The notes below the pieces were generated by a model. It was not told the origin of the DNA. It made no database searches and worked only from the letters and a program-made list of their open reading frames with translations. 64,000 nt of DNA from Megamerina dolium (lineage: Eukaryota; Arthropoda; Insecta; Diptera; Megamerinidae). This document shows positions 36,600-48,329 of this stretch, one piece after another. The position numbers and the translations under genes were made by a program. The stretch is taken from assembly GCA_963854835.1 (NCBI GenBank), contig OY978525.1:1507501-1571500 (forward strand). The letters run 5' to 3'. Within the stretch, counting starts at the first letter, position 1; each line of letters starts with the position of its first letter.

Positions 36600-39330
36600 T
36601 TTTTATAAAATTCGTTTAAAACAACTTTTCACTATATTAATCGAATAATGCGGCATAAAATGGGTTAATATCGCAACCTATCGCAATTTCATAAGAATCT
36701 TTTCTGCTTCAGATGAATGTACATACTCGGATTTGTATATATGAATATACATACACATGTATTTCTTACAATTTCAATTTCATACTTGAATCAGCATTGA
36801 ATCTAAAAAAAAAAAAGCAAAAAAATGAAGAAAATTGAAGAAAAAGCGAAAAAAAAAATTGAATTTTCATAATTAATCTCCCATTAACATTCAGGGTCAT
36901 TCAGCGCGAAAAATAACAGAGAACCAAAACAAAAAAAAAAAAAAGCATATAATAAAGAAATACAAAGAAAACTGTATGTATGAGAAGTGAAGTGAATTTG
37001 GAACACAAGCAACAGCAGCAGCAGCAGCAGCGTAAATGAATGCATGAACAGTGTGGTGAATAGTATGAATATGGGCGAATGGGTGAGCGTAAATTACAAC
37101 GAAAAAATTACAGAGAAAAAAATGAATAAATGTAATCCTTTTAAATCGTCAGATAATACCAACATGGCCTCATACATATATAATTTAAGCATAAGCATAT
37201 TTCTACCAATGGTTCGCGACTGACGTGATTGCCATCACTGCAACAAGCAATTATCATTGGTGTGTACAAATAAAAATGTTAATGAAGACGATGATGATGA
37301 TTATGATGTTGTTGATGATACCGCTGTTGCTGTCGCCACCGTCATTGTTATTATTATTGCGACTACTAAGACTTCCAGCCACTGTCACTCATCACACGTT
37401 AAGGATTCATTCTTTCTCTTCTTCTTCTTCTTCGTTGTTTTCGAATACAAACAATAAATATTAAGTGCAGAAATATTGAATATAAAAAACAAATGGTTTT
37501 TGCATGAAAAAAAAACCAAGAGCAAAAAAAAAAGCGAAAATTAAACGAGAAAAATATGTAAAAGTTTTCATTTGTCATTGGGGCATAGCTTTATTGCCAT
37601 CGCAACGTACAAATATCACATTGCAAGGACAATTAATTTCATTTTATTCACGCAAACACACACACACACACACACATACACACATATGCATAGACAATAA
37701 CAAAGAATTAAATACATATTCAAGTATGATGATGAAGGATGGTGACGCGCTCGCGCCTATTAAAAACATATTCGTAGATAGGCGTTGTGGTAAATGCGCG
37801 TGTTGATCTAATTCCAATATGAATTTGATTAAAAAATTCCACTCAAATTAAATATATGTACGTATGATATGGAGATATGGAGAATAAATGAATGTATGAA
37901 TGAAAGAACGAGTGATGTAATCATTGAATTCATGAGAAATGCTAAATAAACGGAAGTGCGTAGAGCAGCATGGCAGAAACGTCGGATATAGATAATGATG
38001 CTGCTGCTGCTGCGTTGATTTTGGCAAAGAATAAAGACGTCTTTGAAAATTTTTGGCAATAAAAACCACCAAGACAGCCGCTGGCAATTGGAAATACGCA
38101 ATGCGTCGTCGTCGTCGTCATCGTCGCTCTCAAATATATATGCTCGCGCGCGCGTAATTAATCATGGCGGCTTATCCGACATGATTCGGAACTAACAAAT
38201 CGTTTCAAATTATTAAAATCATTTATTATCTTAATCTTGGAATATCATACAATATATATACAAAAATACATATACGCCGCACTACATATGAATAGTATAC
38301 TCGTAAGAACATGAAATTATATGTGAAAATGAGTATGAATATTTATGTATGTGTGCGATGGTGTGTGTGTGTGTAACATGAAACACTATTAAGTAGATAC
38401 TTCAAATTGCCTTCAACTGTAGCCTGATATGTAAATTGTTTTATATTTGTATTATGCGATATCATCAGCATTAGAGTTAGAAAATTGAGTGGCATTTTTG
38501 GCAAAAAAAAACTTAACAACAAGTTGATCTACATGGCCTCGTATGTATGTATGTACATAAATATGGCAGCTAACTAACTGATTCATGTGCGGTGAAGAAC
38601 AAATATGAAGCTTTGCAATTAACACCAACAGCATGAAAATTTCACTATGCTCTTCACAATACATTTTGCAATATATACAATACATTAGATCTGTTCCCAA
38701 TGTTTGGGATATGCTTTTCTGAAAAACGGTTAAAATAATTCAAAAATTATTTTTGAAGCTATTTTGTTGCTTGAGGCAAAAATTGCTGGATGTTTTCCTA
38801 GAAAAATATGATTGCTTAAATTTTTTACAGAAAAAAAATGACCAAATATGGAGTTTCCTTATATCTAATCCATAAGAAAGCAATGCATATAAAAATATTA
38901 AATGCAATATGTATTTGCTGAACCTCAGAAAAGCTTTAATGGGAGGTAAATTATATATTTTGATTGAAAAGTAAATAATATTGACTGAATTGAGTTGTAA
39001 GAAACACACACTCCATAGAACCTATCCCATATTTCACATCATAAATGTTCAATCTGAACAGCATTGGAAATTATTTACCTATATTTTCTCTCTCCCTCTC
39101 TCTCTTTCAGAGACATTTTTCATAGAAATATTGAAATTAGTTTTTAGAAAAAATCATATTCAACCAATCGCACACATTTAATGGACAGATCTAACGTATA
39201 TAGTATTTTTCTTGTGAAATTTCTATGGCATCATCTCTGTCTGTCGCGTTTCATCATAATTTATTTCAGCTGATAACCACATTGACTGACACATTCACTG
39301 TTTCGATGTTCTCTCAATGGTCGACTGTCA
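36600..39330. other. non-coding intronic stretch
   Basis: Nothing is firmly coding. (CAG)n lies at about 37012-37031, (CTT)n at about 37417-37434, (CA)n at 37656-37675, (GTC)n at about 38104-38121 and (GCGC)n at 38144-38152. A 30-codon ORF at 37970-38062 is listed separately. A pyrimidine tract with CAG at 39085-39110 looks like a splice acceptor but is followed by stops. Confidence 0.45.
37970..38062 (+). CDS. possible 30-residue small ORF
   Basis: An ATG in a fair context (cagcATGG) opens MAETSDIDNDAAAAALILAK followed by NKDVFENFWQ and TAA. The product would be short, acidic at its N-terminus and mostly helical. It contains a trinucleotide GCT run that encodes the Ala stretch. There is no homology that I recognise and no splice context. 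It lies in the large intron, so it could be chance. Its coding-like composition stands out from its T-rich surroundings. Confidence 0.2.
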   Translation: MAETSDIDNDAAAAALILAKNKDVFENFWQ

Positions 39331-39354
39331 GGGCCGGACTGTTGGGTTAGGGCG

Positions 39355-39985
39355 CTCTTGAACGTTTTTGTAGATGTTGAATGGTTGAATGGATACGTGA
39401 ATAATCAAAATTGCCGTGTTTTGTGTGAAGGGCAGCCAGAAGCATTGCAAGAACTGCTATTGAATTCCGAAAAATGCACTGTTTGGTGTAGATTATTGGC
39501 CGGTAGCATCATTGGACCGTACTTTATCAAAGACGATGAAAGAAGGAACGTTACTGTGAATGGCGAGCGTTACCGTGCGATGATTACAAACTTTTGTTTA
39601 CCCAAAATGGAAGAGCTGGATTTGGCTGACATGTGGTTACAACAAGACGGTGCCACATGCCACACAGTACGCGAAACAATGGTCCAATTGAGAGGCGAGT
39701 TCGGTGAATAGTTTAATTCACTTTTGTGGCCGGTCAATTGTGGGTTCTTTTTGGGGCTATATTAAGGCTCATGTCTATAGCGACAAGCCCGCAACGGTTG
39801 ACGCATTGGAAGCCAATATTGAAGAATTTATTCGTGAGATATCACCTGATATGTTGGAGAGAGTATACCAAAATTGGACCAAGCGTATGGATCATTTGAG
39901 ACGCAGTCGCGGTCAAGATTTACATGACATCATCCTTAAACATTGAATTATATAGATCGTTCTATCGACTCGAGTAAAGATTTCA
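39355..39985 (+). mobile_element. DD41D (rosa-type) mariner copy C, both ends lost
   Basis: There is no CAGGGTG terminus at either side. The frame 39358-39711 reads through NQNCRVLCEGQPEAL, EKCTVWCRL, IGPYFIKDDERRNVTVNGER, KMEELDLADM and QQDGATCHT to LRGEFGE with a stop. A deletion of about 15 residues then removes the third catalytic Asp block. From 39738 the C-terminus continues: LGLY/YIKAHVYSDKPATVDALEANIE, LERVYQNWTKRMDHLRRSRG and ILKH, with TGA at 39944-39946. It is the most complete C-terminus of the four copies here. Confidence 0.82.
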
Positions 39986-39989
39986 TATA

Positions 39990-41600
39990 TTTCTCTAAAT
40001 TTTATGTATTTTTTTTTGTCGTTTGTGTGCTCAATCCAAATTAATATTAACGTCGCTTTTTTACGGTCGCCCTTTTCCTAATAACATTTCGAACACCCCT
40101 TTGGATTCGGCCCCTCCGATTGTGGATAAAATCGTTGGCTTTTTGGGTTAACTGATAATATCTTTCCTTAGTTCATTGTAGGCAATATACATAGTATGAA
40201 TTTATATATCATATACCGTATATATTTGTGGAGTGCCACATATGAAGACCATCAGGCCAAACTAACCAGCACTAACATGAAGAAAAACAATCAACAATAA
40301 CAACCACAATAGTTCTCACATCACATTAATTATCGTTTTTATACTATAAGTATGTATTATAGAGCAAAATATGTTGGTGCAGACAACCGAACGGGAGAGT
40401 GGAGTAAGAAAATGCGAGTTACTACTGTCGCTGTCGTTCTTGTTGTTTTAGTGCTGTTGTGTGGTTACTGCTGTCATTTCTATTATTCCAATTGCTATTG
40501 CTATTTACACACACATACACACAATTATATATGTACATACTATGTATGTATGTAGTATATTGTGGCTGTCATGACCTCCTTCTCCATTGCTCTACATTAC
40601 AATTCTAATGTATTTTTTTTTTGTTGTGCTCCTTTTCTATTTCTTCAGCTTCATTTTCTTAATTTCACTTATTTCTGTTTTCAAATGAGATAAACACAGT
40701 TGAATGATTGAATATTGGAGTGTTTGAGTTTGAGTTTGTGTGTGTGTATGTATGTGTACTTTGTATGACTATATAGTCTATGAGTGATGTTATTTACCAC
40801 AAAGTGATATTATACCTAATTTATTTATACGATTATTTCAACCAAGTTACATAATTTTCATAATTAGTAATAATTTACTTATTGGCATTACATGATTTAA
40901 TGACAAGTTATTAAACATTTGTTAAATGTTTTATGAATTTCAATGTAATCAATCATACAATAGAAAATGTACACATAAATGTCCTGTAAGGCATTAAGTA
41001 ACCGACTTTCAAGCTTGAAACTCTAACTCTAACTCTTAATTGGCCTATAAATTCCATTGGTTTGCCAAAGAATTAATTGCATGTTTGCACTAAGATGCGA
41101 GAAGATAAGAGAATTTGCATTTAGGCAATTAATTTTGTGCATTCTTGAAGCGTTCAAAATATGTTTGATGATGCTTTTGCATTTAATAGAGTTTATTTCG
41201 ATTTACTTTAAAATTGATGAATGATTAATATTAATCCATTTTGTATCATACGTGTGAAATTCTCTAGCTCGATTTGGAAAAATTTTAAATAATATATTAA
41301 AATTGCTCTTGACGTTTATTTTTTTATTTAAAGATAGAAATTGCAACATTTTGGGATTTTTTGTTCGAAATCCTAAACTTTCTTGAAGACCCATTCTCCT
41401 CTACCATTAAAAATTAACTCAATATTCCCCTTATAAATTTTTTTGTTTTTGTATTTTTTTAAATAATTTGTATTTTTTGCTATATAAAAAAAAAAAATCG
41501 ATTTTTATATCAAATTTGTCACTCAAGTGTTAAGAATGAAAATTGAAGAAGCTGAAAAAAATATTTTTTTATAAGTTTGATCCGTGAATTTTTTGTCAAA
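39990..41600. other. non-coding intronic stretch
   Basis: No gene is seen. A possible inverted-repeat element end lies at 40060-40110 ('ggtcgcccttttcc', 'gattcggcccctccg'). CA/TG tracts lie at 40505-40520 and 40735-40760. Confidence 0.45.
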
Positions 41601-41606
41601 TTTAAC

Positions 41607-41781
41607 CAGTGGCATAGCCAGGATTTTGGCAAGGGAGGGCTTATATGAAAAAGATGTATGAGAAATAAATTTAATTGAATGATTTTTAAATATCTATATA
41701 TTATTATTTTTATTTTTTAACAAGTCCAAGGAGGATTCTATCGTCTTGCTCCTCTACCCTGGAGACGCTACCGCATTTATA
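41607..41781 (+). mobile_element. possible small hAT-like MITE remnant
   Basis: The left end 'cagtggcatagccaggattttgg' resembles the common hAT-type start with a CAGTGGCGTAGCCAGG look. The right end 'accctggagacgctaccg' is its degraded reverse complement. No clear 8-bp target duplication was seen. Confidence 0.3.
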
Positions 41782-42059
41782 ATTTTTTTTTTTAATATTT
41801 CTTTTTATAGAATTTTGCCCTGAAGTAGTGGAGCTCTGAAACGCGACACCAAAAAATTATAATTTTGTCATTTATGAGCTAGAAAAATATTAATTACGGA
41901 TTATTATGTCTTGCTCGACTGCGATCATGCGAATTCGACATTTTCGGACTCAATGGAGCGGCTACGTCCGATAATTTTATTGATATTTTGAATACACTTT
42001 AAAGAGGAAATCTCATAAGAAAATATAGCAAAAATCGCACGATTAGTAGTGAAAACCTA

Positions 42060-42470
42060 TGGTACTTTGATTTTGAAAAAAAAGCGCAAATGGTTCGGAA
42101 TTTTTCCAAATATTTTATTTCGATCGAAAGGCCACACAATAGGAGATTATGTGTGGAAAATTATATGCATGGAGGTCGCAGAAATGGCAAATTGTTGCGA
42201 ACAATGGCGAGTAGACATTCCGGGGGACTCGACGACACTTTCACTGACGGCAGCAATATTCTCAGCACTGCGTACATTACGCACTCTGGTTGGCTTCGGA
42301 ACAACAAGTACGGACCCAGTTTGATAAATGTTGCGCACAGTTGTTTCACTAATGCGATGATTGCGGTCGCACTTTTGGTGAATCGATCATAGCGTTTGCA
42401 CCATTGACTTGGAATTTAAGATCCAAAATTTGGCGATTTCAATGCGTTGTTTTTTGTGTAGCGGACCCCA
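42060..42470 (-). pseudogene. mariner transposase DNA-binding domain fragment
   Basis: On the - strand, from about 42470, the fragment reads HKKQRIEIAKFW, then CDRNHRISETTVRNIYQTGS, then RVRNVRSAENIAAVSESV and RHCSQQFAISATSMHIIF. These are two helix-turn-helix regions that bind the transposon ends in DD41D-type and related mariners. This is the part missing in copies A, B and D in this window. No catalytic core follows and frames break downstream, so it is a remnant. Confidence 0.6.
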
Positions 42471-42479
42471 ACTAAAATC

Positions 42480-43678
42480 CTATACTGTCACGATGACAAT
42501 GACATAAAATATGGCGGAAAAGGAACACACTGTGTGATCTTTAATGAATGTTAAGTTGATAAAGATGAGTAATACAAATACTACTTTCAAGCATTGAAAT
42601 TCAATTTTCAAAAGCGACAGCTAACATTCAAAATCCTATACAAATAATATGATATAAGATTTAACTAACTTTAAGTAACATCAACAAAGAAACATATTTA
42701 TGAAAACTCCTATTGAAATTTTTCCTATTTCATCTTTAAAATTTTAATGAGAAGTTGTTAATAGACCCATGCTCTTCCATCCATAAAGTATTGACATTTC
42801 TTAATCCTCTTTTGAAGGATAACAACTCATTTGTGTGCTTCCTTGCCAACAGTTGACAGTTAAATTGAAACAAAAAGCACCAAGAGGGTGTGAGAGAGAT
42901 AGAAGAAAAAAGGGACAAATAAATAGTAGAACACAAGAAGTGAATTGAATGACAGCTTTTGGATTAAAAGCCGCAAATATGTAGTACACAGAGTAAATAG
43001 ACAAGGAATCTTTTTTTTGTGATTTGGCTGGTGTGTTTGAAAAAGGGTTTCCTAATTCCTAGCTTTCACCTCCTTCGTACGACAGCTATCAGAGAGAATT
43101 ATGATGTTTTTTCGTCTGCTTCTTCTTTGATTACAATTTTTTTTTTTTTTTTTTGTATATTTTTGTTTTGCTAGATTGTTTTTCTGTTTGATTTTTGTTA
43201 ATATCTTCATGTCAGAACTATTATTATTATTATTATTTGTATTAAGGCGCCATTTTATCTATATACGATATTATTATATATGGAGCAAACAATATTTGCT
43301 ACATTTTTTCTTATAATTAATCATCATAATCAAAGATGCAAAACCAACTAACGAGAACAAAACATAAAAAGAAAGAGATAAAAAATTAAAAACCAGCAAA
43401 ACTGGCAAGTTTGTTCAACAATCTTTCAAACTTCAGACCTTGGGCTTTCAACGAAATGCGAAATACGAAATTTTCGATTGTAATTTCTTCTTCATTTTAC
43501 AATTCGAGCAAAAATAGCCAACCAATCTCAGTAACAATGGCACATAAGAATTGAAATGTTACAATTTCTCTCTATTCACACAAACAAACATACACACACA
43601 CACATACATTTCGACTGCTATTCTATTTGCGAATATTTGAAAATAATATTTTGACTTTGCGCTCTTGTACAATTTTAG
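42480..43678. other. non-coding end of intron 1
   Basis: No gene is seen. A T-run lies at 43138-43154 and a CA tract at about 43590-43605. The polypyrimidine/AG acceptor is at 43663-43678. Confidence 0.5.
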
Positions 43679-43796
43679 GATGAAGCACGTAAGAAGGCGG
43701 CAGCCTCAACATATCTGGTCGAGAGCACTGACATGCCACCGCCACGTTACCAAAAGGATGGCACCTTGCCAGCTGTGTTATATCCTAATAATATGG
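43679..43796 (+). CDS. secreted protein gene, second coding exon
   Basis: A 118-nt exon lies between 'acaattttag' and GTAAGT. Read in phase 0, as required by exon 1, it gives DEARKKAAASTYLVESTDM followed by PPPRYQKDGTLPAVLYPNNM plus one base (phase 1 exit). It has good coding composition, no stop and two canonical splice sites. The combined product so far is 114 residues plus unknown downstream exons. The Pro/Arg/Tyr-rich segment with basic pairs only at RKK gives no clear dibasic hormone cleavage pattern. I do not recognise the family. Confidence 0.65.
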
Positions 43797-44539
43797 GTAA
43801 GTTTATTTTACAACAGAAGAAAAAAAATGTAGGTATATACACACAAATTGTTTTTTGGTTTTTGTTCAAAACTCTAACCAATGAGAACGAACAACAACAA
43901 CAATTGACGTACTGACAAAATTCGGACAGGGAACACCTTCCTTTTTGGCCGGCCAAATACTCGTATGAGTAGATTACCCAACATAAAAATCTATAGTTTG
44001 GTTTAGTAGTATTGCTCGGTCAATAATATGTATATAGTACGAGTATGTTAAGGAAAAACTGCTGCCAATTGGAGTACTGCTTTATATGAGTAATATCATT
44101 TGTTCAAAAACTATGGCTTGTCAGCTGAAGCAGAAAGCAGATATGCAGAACTGAACGAACCGAATACGATATATTACATATATTATTGTGTATATACGAT
44201 TATAATCTTCGTACCTCGTAGATATGTATATACAGATGTAGTACCAATATCTACAGATTGGAAAGAGGAATAGTGGGTATTTCTATTTGAGAAGAAGAAG
44301 TATTACTACAACAGTTTATTCACCCAAAAATTTACGTTTTATTGTTATTGAGTTTAAATTTGTACTGCTCTAGCCGCTGTCGGCCAGAATTTACTTATTG
44401 TGTTGGAGAAAAAGTATTTTGCCTAGAAGATAAAACTATAATTTGACTGGTAATGCATGATTAGTATGTAGGCATTTGTGACAAAAGAACTTAATATCGA
44501 TTATCAAACCACTAAGCACCATTTGAAATGAGTGAAAAC
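43797..44539. other. non-coding, intron 2 start
   Basis: No gene or clear repeat is seen. The donor GTAAGT lies at 43797. Confidence 0.5.
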
Positions 44540-45330
44540 ATGGAAAAAGTGTGAAAACATTCATACGAAAGCATAATTTTGTATTGGAGGTAGGTGTATT
44601 TTTTATTCGATTCAACTCATTTTCGAATATATCTATTAGTAGGTAAATTTATTCGTATGCACCAAGTTTCATCGTGATAGCTCTATATTTTCATACGATA
44701 TATAGGGCATACAGCATAAATTTGTATGAGAGGTATGCTTGGTTTCGTTCCGATTGCATCTTTTTTTCAACATATTTATTATGTGATTAAACCCACTTCG
44801 TATACCAAGTTTTATTTGGATACGTTTATATTCTCGCGCCTAAAGTCGAAAAACATACATTCGACAACATATTTTTGTATGGGAGGTAGGCGTGGTTTTC
44901 ATCCGATGACGCGCATATTCTAATAATTGAATTTTTTCGTAATACTAAATTCACATATTAAATTTTATCATCATCGCTTCATATTTTCACATAGAAAGTG
45001 CAAAAACAGGCATTCAATAGCATACTTTTGTATGGGAGCTAGGCTTGTTTTTCTTCCGATTATGTTTATTTTTTGATATATCTATCCTGTAGTTAAAATA
45101 ACTTCATATTTAGAGTTTTGGTTAGGCACATGCAAAAATTCGTGTGCAAAATGTGAAAATCGACGTTCAAAAACATACTTTTGTATGGGAGGAACATTTG
45201 GACTCCAATCGATTTTGCCCATTTTGCAACCCATTCGCTATGCTAGTGAAAATAATGGTATATGCAAATTTTCAGCTCGATTGCTCTATAACTACAGCAA
45301 TCGAACATAGCTAAATCGAATCATAAGATA
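44540..45330 (-). repeat. family A tandem array A4 (inverted)
   Basis: Units on the opposite strand to the other arrays show the core 'cttttgtatgggaggtaggc' or a variant near 44590, 44722, 44876, 45028 and 45180 (spacing about 130-155 bp). Each is followed by 'gtggttttcatccgat'-like text and preceded by 'cgaaaatatacgttc'-like text. Confidence 0.8.
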
Positions 45331-47859
45331 AAGTTAGTACTCAACATACTCTTGCCTTTTTGAATAGTGGCTACATTTAAATATTTCCTCATTTGACAAA
45401 CTGAATGGCTCATACTTTTTCCGCAATTCCATATTTGCATTCACTACATATGTAGTACATACACACACACACACATGCTCACTATTATTTGATTTCTCAA
45501 AATCTTTCAGCATGCACCAAAAATCAACACAAAATTATGTAAGAAACTTAATATCGTTTGTTGGTTTTTACTGTTCAATGTTCGATAAAGAAAAACAACA
45601 ACAACAAAATTATTTCATTACATATCATCGATATCAGAATCGAGAATTAAGCTGAAAGCATATTGTGATAGTTCATCATCGAAGTGTGCAAAGCTTCAGA
45701 CTTTCGACCAAGTACGTACACCAAGAAGTACAGCAAATAAAAAGTGAAAAACACATTACGTAAAAACTGTTCAACTTAATTAACTCCGCCAAGTAGAGCA
45801 AACAAACCGATGAGCAAACGAACAGCATCATACATAAGTATAATGATTTATACTCGTCGCCTATCCTGTCTGTATGAAGGAAGTATGAAATATCGTATAC
45901 TATATATTGTATATACAATATTTTTATTTTTTGCAAAATACTGCCGATGGGGGCAAGAACAAGAGATACTCCAGACGCATCTTCAAGAATAATTTCATTT
46001 ATTTACTCAATTGTAATTGAGCGGCCATGTTTTTATTGGTTCGTTGATTTGTTGACTCTTCATTGACCTATGTATGGAGATGACCAGTTTACGGTCGGTC
46101 ATGCTATCTGCATGACCGTGTAAAATACTAATTTCATACATGTTGCAACATGTACTTATCACCCAAGTTATTCGCCGCATCGTTTTTGCAAGACATTAAA
46201 ACAACATCATCTCGTAATGAATTATACTGAAAGTAACACGATTAACTGCAATCCTGTCTAGTGTCCTTGTCGTCATTGCGCTCACAGCGTACACAGCATA
46301 TTGTGTAGCGGCAAACTCCAACTATTCTTATTCTTGCAGTGGGAGTTTTGATGCGCTGCAGTTAACATGTTCCTGTTGCTGCTGCTGCGAATAACCAAAG
46401 TAGGTAGAAAGTAAATCCGGAAGAAAAACGAATAATTTTCCGTATTTCCATCATACGCCAACTATGATGATATTTTGTCATAATGGTCGGGACCGGAGAT
46501 GTTATATATACATATGTACCTACTTCATCCTCTCTATTATGGCATCTAACTGGAGCAGATTGTATTTATTTTGTAATAAAAATAAAATAAAGCAAAAAAG
46601 CAAAAAAAAAAAAGGGGCCACTAGCAGCGAAAGAAATGAGGAAAGAAGAATGTTTATAGTAAAGACGTAGCTAAGATGAAAATAAAAATACATTAATACA
46701 TAATGAGAAGCAATGGTGCTGGTACGTTTAAAAAAAGCAACAAGACAAAAACAAGAAGGGATAAAAGAGCAAAAAATAAAAAATAAAAGTAAAAATGGAA
46801 ACAACAAATGGAGCAGATACCCCTTAAGCAGACATATTCACTACATCGATGCGCTACCGAGAAGCAAGCAGCATTCATCGTCTTCAGTACGATGACTATG
46901 ATGAAGACGACATATTGTTGACACAAAGAAAGAAAAAAAAAAAGGGAGTGAAAACAAAAAAAAAAAAAGAAACAAGAATGTATTGTAGAATTTCGCTAAA
47001 CACAGACATATTAAAAGGATACAATAAAAGTTTTTACGGTGGTTAAAATGAAAAAAAAAAAAATAGAAAAATAAATAAATAAAAAGGATCTCTATGTTTT
47101 TCGTCGCATTCTCTTTCTTCGACTCATCATCATCTTCTAAGCAAATTAAATGCTTCCATATGTATGCCAAAATGAAATCCAAATGAGGGTCATATTGTCT
47201 ATTGTTTGGCAGTAAAGATCATCAAAAAATCGATTGATTTCGAGTTCAAAAGAAATAAACGCAAGTTCAGTGACGATTTTGAAATCGTATCAGCTAATCT
47301 AAAGACTTAAAAATAAAAATCGAAAAAGGTTTCTTTCGATATGCACCAACCAAGAGATGAAAAAGATACCAACAAATACTTAAAGTAACTAGTATGTATA
47401 ATAACAGAGTCAAAGAGTTCGTTTGAATAAACATTTGATAAGAGTTGTAATCAAATTTTCTTGGATAATTGCACATAATGAATGACCTCTTTTGCTAAAC
47501 AATTTTCACATGTACATATTTCGTTAATATTATGCGGGCATATGTTTTCAAGCCAAACATGGATACATCATGTTCAGTATTTTAATTTAGTAATTTTATT
47601 AGGAAAATGTGTTGAACTTTTGAATATTTTAAATTAATAGGGGTTTTTGGTGAAAAAACAAACAAAAAAAAATTGATTTTCACGGCTGTAGCATCTTATC
47701 TTATCTTTAAACAGAAGGCGAGTGCAATGTGCTATTTAGTCAATGTATTTATTCAATGATGTTATCACAAAATTGCTTGTCTAATTGTCCCATCTTATGA
47801 GGGCAACGCAATTATGATTTAAAATATTGGATACCATATTTTGGGAGGCAACTTCAAAA
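45331..47859. other. non-coding stretch
   Basis: No gene is seen. A CA tract lies at 45460-45475. The stretch is A-rich at 46580-47090 with many poly-A runs. A splice-like segment at 45511-45538 is discussed under rejected items. Confidence 0.45.
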
Positions 47860-47975
47860 TATCAATTTTGTAGGACAACCCATTTAAGGGGTGGATGTAG
47901 GAAGTAAGTATGTTCCGAAAAAATATTTCGGGAGAAAAATTAATATGTCACATTAATGCTCATAACTTAGGTCTT
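47860..47975 (+). repeat. family B repeat
   Basis: Blocks 'ttttgtaggacaacccatttaaggggtgg', 'agtaagtatgttccgaaaaaat' and 'gagaaaaattaatatg' match the family. Confidence 0.5.
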
Positions 47976-48025
47976 TGTTTCTAAAATCTCTTTTGTCGAT
48001 GTTCCATATTCATTATAAACCAACG

Positions 48026-48054
48026 AGCTCTCTCTCTCTCTCTCTCTCTCTCTC
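48026..48054. repeat. (CT)n microsatellite
   Basis: About 14 CT repeats. Confidence 0.95.
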
Positions 48055-48209
48055 GCTTTCTAAAAGTATAAATTAATTTTAATTATGACGAATATATTTT
48101 TTCCTGATTTTTTGTAGATTTTCGAAGTTTACTGGATCGATTGAAAATACTGTTTGTAATATTTGTTAACTTGTTCAGTTATCTTCATATTTTATATCTT
48201 TTACAAATA

Positions 48210-48246
48210 GATCGATAGCTTCTGATAGAATCAGAAGCTATCGATC
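48210..48246. repeat. perfect 17-bp inverted repeat with 3-base loop
   Basis: GATCGATAGCTTCTGAT (48210-48226), loop AGA, then its exact reverse complement (48230-48246). It lies about 80 bp before the recognisable start of the RNase H fragment. Confidence 0.9.
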
Positions 48247-48329
48247 ACATATGACCCAGACAAGTGACCACACAGACCAAGTATTCAATTTTACCAAGTG
48301 ATATAAAGTCATTTTCCCATCAAGGAAGG

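Larger units (their letters stand above)
31899..43678 (+). other. intron 1 of the secreted-protein gene (11.78 kb)
   Basis: It begins GTAAGT and ends with a T-rich 'cttgtacaattttag'. It is loaded with insertions: two RNase H retroelement tails, a SINE, a DD41D mariner, a mariner N-terminus fragment and family B units. The first retroelement sits within about 50 bp of the donor. Confidence 0.6.

Noticed and set aside
39085..39130. Strong pyrimidine tract and CAG as an exon start
   Set aside because: The phase required by exon 1 of the + strand gene meets a stop after four codons.
45511..45538. Possible 28-nt exon 3 of the secreted-protein gene
   Set aside because: It has an acceptor (ctttcag) and GTAAGA donor with compatible entry phase, but such short matches are expected by chance and it adds no recognisable sequence.
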